From Aeromicrobium choanae (GTDB lineage: Bacteria; Actinomycetota; Actinomycetes; Propionibacteriales; Nocardioidaceae), in the NCBI RefSeq assembly GCF_900167475.1, contig NZ_LT796768.1:2604001-2668000 (forward strand): 64,000 bases of DNA. The letters are read 5' to 3'. Position 1 is the first letter of the stretch; every line of letters starts with the position of its first letter. Position numbers and translations under genes: made by a program. This document shows, in pieces, positions 60,732 through 64,000 of this stretch. The notes under the pieces are model-generated. The model searched no databases. It was not told the DNA's origin and saw nothing but the letters and a program-made list of their open reading frames with translations.

Positions 60732-61157
60732 ATGGACACCACCGCGATCACCGAGATGAGCGGGAACGAGCCGTGGGACTTCGTCGGCGACCACACCTTC
60801 GGGCGGCTGGCACTGAACGTCCTGGGCCAGCCCGAGATCTTTCCCGTCAACTACGCCCTGGCCGGGCGCCGCATCGCCTTCCGCACGGCCGAGGGCACGA
60901 AGCTCATGGGCGTCCTGCTGGACAGCCACGTGGCGTTCGAGGTCGACGAGGTCACGGCCGACGGCGCCACGAGCGTCGTCCTGAAGGGCACCGCCCGCAA
61001 GATCGAGACCGAGGCGCAGGCCGAGGAGCTCGACCTGGCCGACCTGCACTCGTGGCTGCCCACCCTGAAGTACAACCTCGTCGTCATCGACGTCAGCGAG
61101 ATCAGTGGCCGTCGGTTCCGCTTCGGCCCCGAGCCCGATCTCACGCCCGTGATGTGA
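60732..61157 (+). CDS. Pyridoxamine 5'-phosphate oxidase-fold flavin/F420-binding protein
   Basis: 141 residues. Split-barrel flavoprotein-like pattern: GRLALNVLGQPEIFPVNYALAG, IAFRTAEGTKLMGVLLDSHVAFEVDEV. Similar to actinobacterial PPOX-class or F420-dependent oxidoreductases, but a specific cofactor cannot be assigned. GACAAT lies 5 nt before the ATG as a possible -10. Divergent from mce. Confidence 0.82.
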   Translation: MDTTAITEMSGNEPWDFVGDHTFGRLALNVLGQPEIFPVNYALAGRRIAFRTAEGTKLMGVLLDSHVAFEVDEVTADGATSVVLKGTARKIETEAQAEELDLADLHSWLPTLKYNLVVIDVSEISGRRFRFGPEPDLTPVM

Positions 61158-61234
61158 GGTGAGCCACGCCCGGCCGGGTCGTCCGTACCCATGGGTACAG
61201 TGACCCCAACGCACGCACCGAAGGAGCACGTTTC

Positions 61235-62425
61235 ATGACCACTTCCGTCATCGTCGCAGGGGCACGGACCCCGATCGGCCGCCTCCAGGGCGGCCTCAAG
61301 ACCCTGTCCGGCTCCGATCTCGGCGGCATCGCGATCAAGGGCGCCCTGGACCGGTCCGGCATCAACGGCGACCAGGTCGACTACGTGATCATGGGCCAGG
61401 TCCTCGGCGCCGGCGCCGGCCAGGTGCCGGCCCGTCAGGCCGCGTTCAAGGGCGGCATCCCGCTCGACGTGCCCGCGATCACCATCAACAAGGTGTGCCT
61501 CTCGGGCATCAACGCGATCGCGCTGGCCGACCAGCTGATCCGCGCCGGCGAGTACGACATCGTCGTCGCCGGTGGCCAGGAGTCGATGACCCAGGCGCCC
61601 CACCTGCTGACGGGCTCGCGCGAGGGCCACAAGTACGGCAAGGTCACGATGCTCGACCACATGGAGTACGACGGCCTGTGGGACGCGCTCACCGACCAGG
61701 CGATGGGCTCGCTCACCGAGCAGCGCAACGCCGCCACCGACACGCTGACGCGTGAGGCCCAGGACACCTTCGGCGCCCGATCGCACCAGCTCGCCGCGAC
61801 CGCGCAGAAGAACGGCGTGTTCGACGACGAGATCGTCCCGGTCGAGATCCCGCAGCGCAAGGGCGACCCGGTCGTCGTCAGCGCCGACGAGGGCGTCCGT
61901 GGCGACACCACGGCCGAGTCGCTCGGCCGCCTGCGTCCCGCGTTCTCCAAGGAGGGCACGATCACCGCGGGCACCGCCAGCCAGATCTCCGACGGCGCCT
62001 GCGCCGTGGTCGTCATGAGCAAGGCCAAGGCCGAGGAGCTGGGCCTGACCTGGCTCGCCGAGATCGGCGCCCACGGCAACGTCTCGGGCCCTGACTCCAC
62101 GCTGCAGGAGCAGCCGGCCAACGCCATCGCGAAGGCGGCGCAGAAGGAGGGCATCGACGTCGCGGACATCGACCTGTTCGAGCTGAACGAGGCCTTCGCC
62201 GCGGTCGGCGTCGTCTCGACCGAGAAGCTCGGCGTCAGCGAGGACAAGGTCAACGTCAACGGCGGTGCGATCGCGCTCGGCCACCCGATCGGCATGAGCG
62301 GTGCGCGCATCGTCCTGCACCTCGCGCTGGAGCTCCAGCGTCGCGGTGGCGGCACGGGCGCAGCGGCGCTGTGCGGCGGCGGCGGCCAGGGTGACGCCCT
62401 GATCATCCGGGTCCCGCAGGCCTGA
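61235..62425 (+). CDS. Acetyl-CoA C-acetyltransferase (thiolase)
   Basis: 396 residues, GAAGGAG upstream of the ATG. Condenses two acetyl-CoA to acetoacetyl-CoA or the reverse. Nucleophilic Cys in [20 protein letters not shown], second motif [19 protein letters not shown] with the catalytic His, and the final [12 protein letters not shown] with the acid/base Cys. Full length. First step of the ethylmalonyl-CoA route; meaB follows on the same strand after 25 nt. Confidence 0.94.
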   Translation: MTTSVIVAGARTPIGRLQGGLKTLSGSDLGGIAIKGALDRSGINGDQVDYVIMGQVLGAGAGQVPARQAAFKGGIPLDVPAITINKVCLSGINAIALADQLIRAGEYDIVVAGGQESMTQAPHLLTGSREGHKYGKVTMLDHMEYDGLWDALTDQAMGSLTEQRNAATDTLTREAQDTFGARSHQLAATAQKNGVFDDEIVPVEIPQRKGDPVVVSADEGVRGDTTAESLGRLRPAFSKEGTITAGTASQISDGACAVVVMSKAKAEELGLTWLAEIGAHGNVSGPDSTLQEQPANAIAKAAQKEGIDVADIDLFELNEAFAAVGVVSTEKLGVSEDKVNVNGGAIALGHPIGMSGARIVLHLALELQRRGGGTGAAALCGGGGQGDALIIRVPQA

Positions 62426-62450
62426 TCGGCCCTCAACCGAATCTGCGGAG

Positions 62451-63407
62451 TTGAACCCCAGGAACGTCGACGTCACCGACCTGGTCTCGCGGGCGCAAGC
62501 CGGCGAGGCCAGGTCGGTGGCGCGTCTGATCACCCTCGTCGAGACCGAGTCCGACCACCTGCGTGAGGTCAGCGCGGCGCTCGCCCCGCTGGTCGGCGGC
62601 GCCCACGTGGTCGGCCTGACCGGCTCGCCCGGCGTGGGCAAGTCGACCACCACGTCGGCGCTGGTCACCGAGCTGCGTGCTCGCGGCCGTCGCGTCGGGG
62701 TCCTCGCGGTCGATCCCACCTCGCCGTTCAGCGGGGGAGCGCTGCTCGGCGACCGCATCCGGATGCAGGACCACGCCACCGATCCCGACGTCTACATTCG
62801 CTCGATGGCCAGCCGGGGCCACCTCGGCGGGCTGTCATGGGCCACGCCCCACGCCATCCGGGTCCTCGACGCCGCCGGCTGTGACGTGATCCTGCTCGAG
62901 ACCGTCGGCGTCGGGCAGTCCGAGGTCGAGGTCGCCGGGCTCGCCGACACCACCGTCGTGCTGCTGGCGCCCGGCATGGGCGACGGCATCCAGGCCGCCA
63001 AGGCCGGGATCCTCGAGATCGGCGACATCTTCTGCATCAACAAGGCCGACCGCGACGGCGCCTCGACCACGCGCCGCGAGCTGCGCACGATGCTGTCGAT
63101 GTCCGACCGCCGCGACGGCTGGAAGCGCCCGATCGACCTCACCGTGGCCACCGAGGGCACGGGGGTCCCCGAGCTGGTCGATCACCTGCAGGAGCACGCC
63201 TCCCACCTGCGCGCCTCCGGGCAGCTGGCGCGCCGACGCACCGATCGCCTGCGCCGCGAGATCCAGGCCATCGCCCTCGACCAGGTGCGACGCCGCTTCG
63301 TCGTCGACGGGGGCGAGGAGCTCGACGCGCTGGCCGCCCGGGCCTTCGCCGGCGACATCGATCCGTTCTCGGCCGCCGACACCCTGCTCGCCGAATCCGA
63401 CGCGTAG
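62451..63407 (+). CDS. meaB: Methylmalonyl-CoA mutase-associated GTPase MeaB
   Basis: 318 residues, TTG start. G3E P-loop GTPase that loads and protects B12-dependent acyl-CoA mutases. P loop VGLTGSPGVGKSTTT (about 54-68), LAVDPTSPFSGGALLGDRIRM (switch I), LLETVGVGQSEVEV (switch II), INKADRDGA (base recognition) and a C-terminal dimerisation arm. The TTG has no good Shine-Dalgarno; GAATCT stands 6 nt before it. Partner of the mutase at 50095. Confidence 0.93.
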   Translation: MNPRNVDVTDLVSRAQAGEARSVARLITLVETESDHLREVSAALAPLVGGAHVVGLTGSPGVGKSTTTSALVTELRARGRRVGVLAVDPTSPFSGGALLGDRIRMQDHATDPDVYIRSMASRGHLGGLSWATPHAIRVLDAAGCDVILLETVGVGQSEVEVAGLADTTVVLLAPGMGDGIQAAKAGILEIGDIFCINKADRDGASTTRRELRTMLSMSDRRDGWKRPIDLTVATEGTGVPELVDHLQEHASHLRASGQLARRRTDRLRREIQAIALDQVRRRFVVDGGEELDALAARAFAGDIDPFSAADTLLAESDA

Positions 63408-63463
63408 AAGTCTCCCGCGCGGCGTCCACGGTTTGGGGCCGCGATTCCGGTAGACATGTTCGC

Positions 63464-63619
63464 GTGGTGAAGAAGGCAGTGATCCTGTTCGTGGTGGGCT
63501 TCGGGCTCTACTACCTGTTCAGCACGCCTGAGGACGCCGCGACGGCCGTTCGGGGGGCCTTCGACGCAGCCATCAGCGCATTCGGACAGGTCGGGGTGTT
63601 CATGTCCGAGCTCCTGTGA
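63464..63619 (+). CDS. Small membrane protein, unknown function
   Basis: 51 residues from the GTG at 63464 (a second GTG follows immediately). One N-terminal helix (VILFVVGFGLYYLF) and a short amphipathic tail DAATAVRGAFDAAISAFGQV. It lies 10 nt before the PH-domain gene, so the two are likely in one operon. No named family. Confidence 0.6.
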   Translation: MVKKAVILFVVGFGLYYLFSTPEDAATAVRGAFDAAISAFGQVGVFMSELL

Positions 63620-63629
63620 GGACCTCGTC

Positions 63630-64000
63630 ATGACCGAGCGACCAGCGATCGAGACGGCGCCCCCGCCTGTCACGGCGCGGTTCTGGCGACGCCTGCGCGA
63701 GCCGTTCCCCGATCCCGAGAACCATGTCGCGCTGAACACGCGCCTCAATCCCCGCAGCGGCGAGCGGGTCCTGCAGATCGTCCCCAAGCACGTGGCCGTC
63801 TACTGGACCCTGCCCGCCGCGGCGCTGGCCTCCATGGGCTGCCTCGTGGTCCTGCTGTTCCACTGGAACTCCGGTCCGGCCCAGGCGCTGTGGCTCCTGT
63901 CGCTCGTCGTCACCGTAGCGGCGGCCGTGCGCGCGTTCGTGGAGTGGCGCGACGTCTTCGTGGTCACGAACTGGCGGGTCGTGCGGCTCAGCGGTGTGCT
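63630..64000 (+). CDS. PH-domain membrane protein, truncated by window end
   Basis: First 123 residues only; the frame continues past base 64000. A cytoplasmic N terminus, two helices (about 57-78 and 82-102), then VFVVTNWRVVRLSGV, the start of a bacterial PH (bPH_2) domain as in YdbS/YdbT-like proteins. Function unknown; membrane-linked. Confidence 0.8.
   Translation, partial: MTERPAIETAPPPVTARFWRRLREPFPDPENHVALNTRLNPRSGERVLQIVPKHVAVYWTLPAAALASMGCLVVLLFHWNSGPAQALWLLSLVVTVAAAVRAFVEWRDVFVVTNWRVVRLSGV

Overview
The window is about 70% GC and reads as chromosome of a high-GC Gram-positive (Actinomycetota). A WhiB regulator, a SigR/RsrA thiol-stress pair, an E1/E2-fused 2-oxoglutarate enzyme (Kgd type), NucS and DUF2550 support this. 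The gene orders sigR-rsrA ... pdtaS-whiB1 and argS-lysA-hom-thrC-thrB-rho ... rpmE-prfA-prmC-tsaC-wecA-atp operon-DUF2550-adenosyltransferase ... nucS are those of Mycobacterium and Streptomyces. The ethylmalonyl-CoA genes and overall gene style point to the Nocardioidaceae (Aeromicrobium/Nocardioides-like). That placement is inference.

Layout. 1-3450: a truncated aroA, a DoxX-like gene and a very unusual 724-residue sigma factor that continues into a zinc-finger anti-sigma-like domain, one membrane helix, about 200 residues of TEPT repeats and a C-terminal extracytoplasmic domain. 3.6-10 kb: stress and signalling block with a degenerate GGDEF gene, an SRAP/YedK protein, sigR with two promoters and two start codons, rsrA, the 24-codon ribosomal protein bL37, a TPP enzyme with a thioesterase, the histidine kinase PdtaS and WhiB1. 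10-26 kb: central metabolism (malic enzyme, Kgd with DUF6104) and accessory genes (OsmC, MBL hydrolase with an E1 alpha-beta fusion, GNAT, ABC exporter, MarR), ending in tRNA-Arg(CCG). 26-33 kb: a response regulator, argS and the lysine/threonine genes. 33-49 kb: rho, rpmE, prfA, prmC, tsaC, wecA and the full ATP synthase operon. 49-64 kb: a tiny secreted peptide, B12 metabolism, iron storage under a DtxR/IdeR-type box, nucS, and a dispersed set of ethylmalonyl-CoA pathway genes (ecm/meaA, 3-hydroxyacyl-CoA dehydrogenase, ccr, methylmalonyl-CoA epimerase, thiolase, meaB).

How it works together. Thiolase, hydroxyacyl-CoA dehydrogenase, Ccr, epimerase, Ecm, a cobalamin adenosyltransferase and the MeaB mutase chaperone form most of an acetyl-CoA assimilation or branched-acyl-CoA supply route. 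Its later steps (methylsuccinyl-CoA dehydrogenase, mesaconyl-CoA hydratase, lyase) are not in the window. SigR/RsrA, WhiB1 and PdtaS form a redox/NO-sensing neighbourhood. Many genes carry a TAnnnT hexamer (typically TAGGCT) exactly 6-8 nt before the start codon and no Shine-Dalgarno, so leaderless transcription looks common. No insertion sequence, prophage, CRISPR array or rRNA was seen, and no stretch above 300 bases lacks a gene. Two related 49-bp hairpin-containing repeats lie in two separate convergent intergenic gaps.
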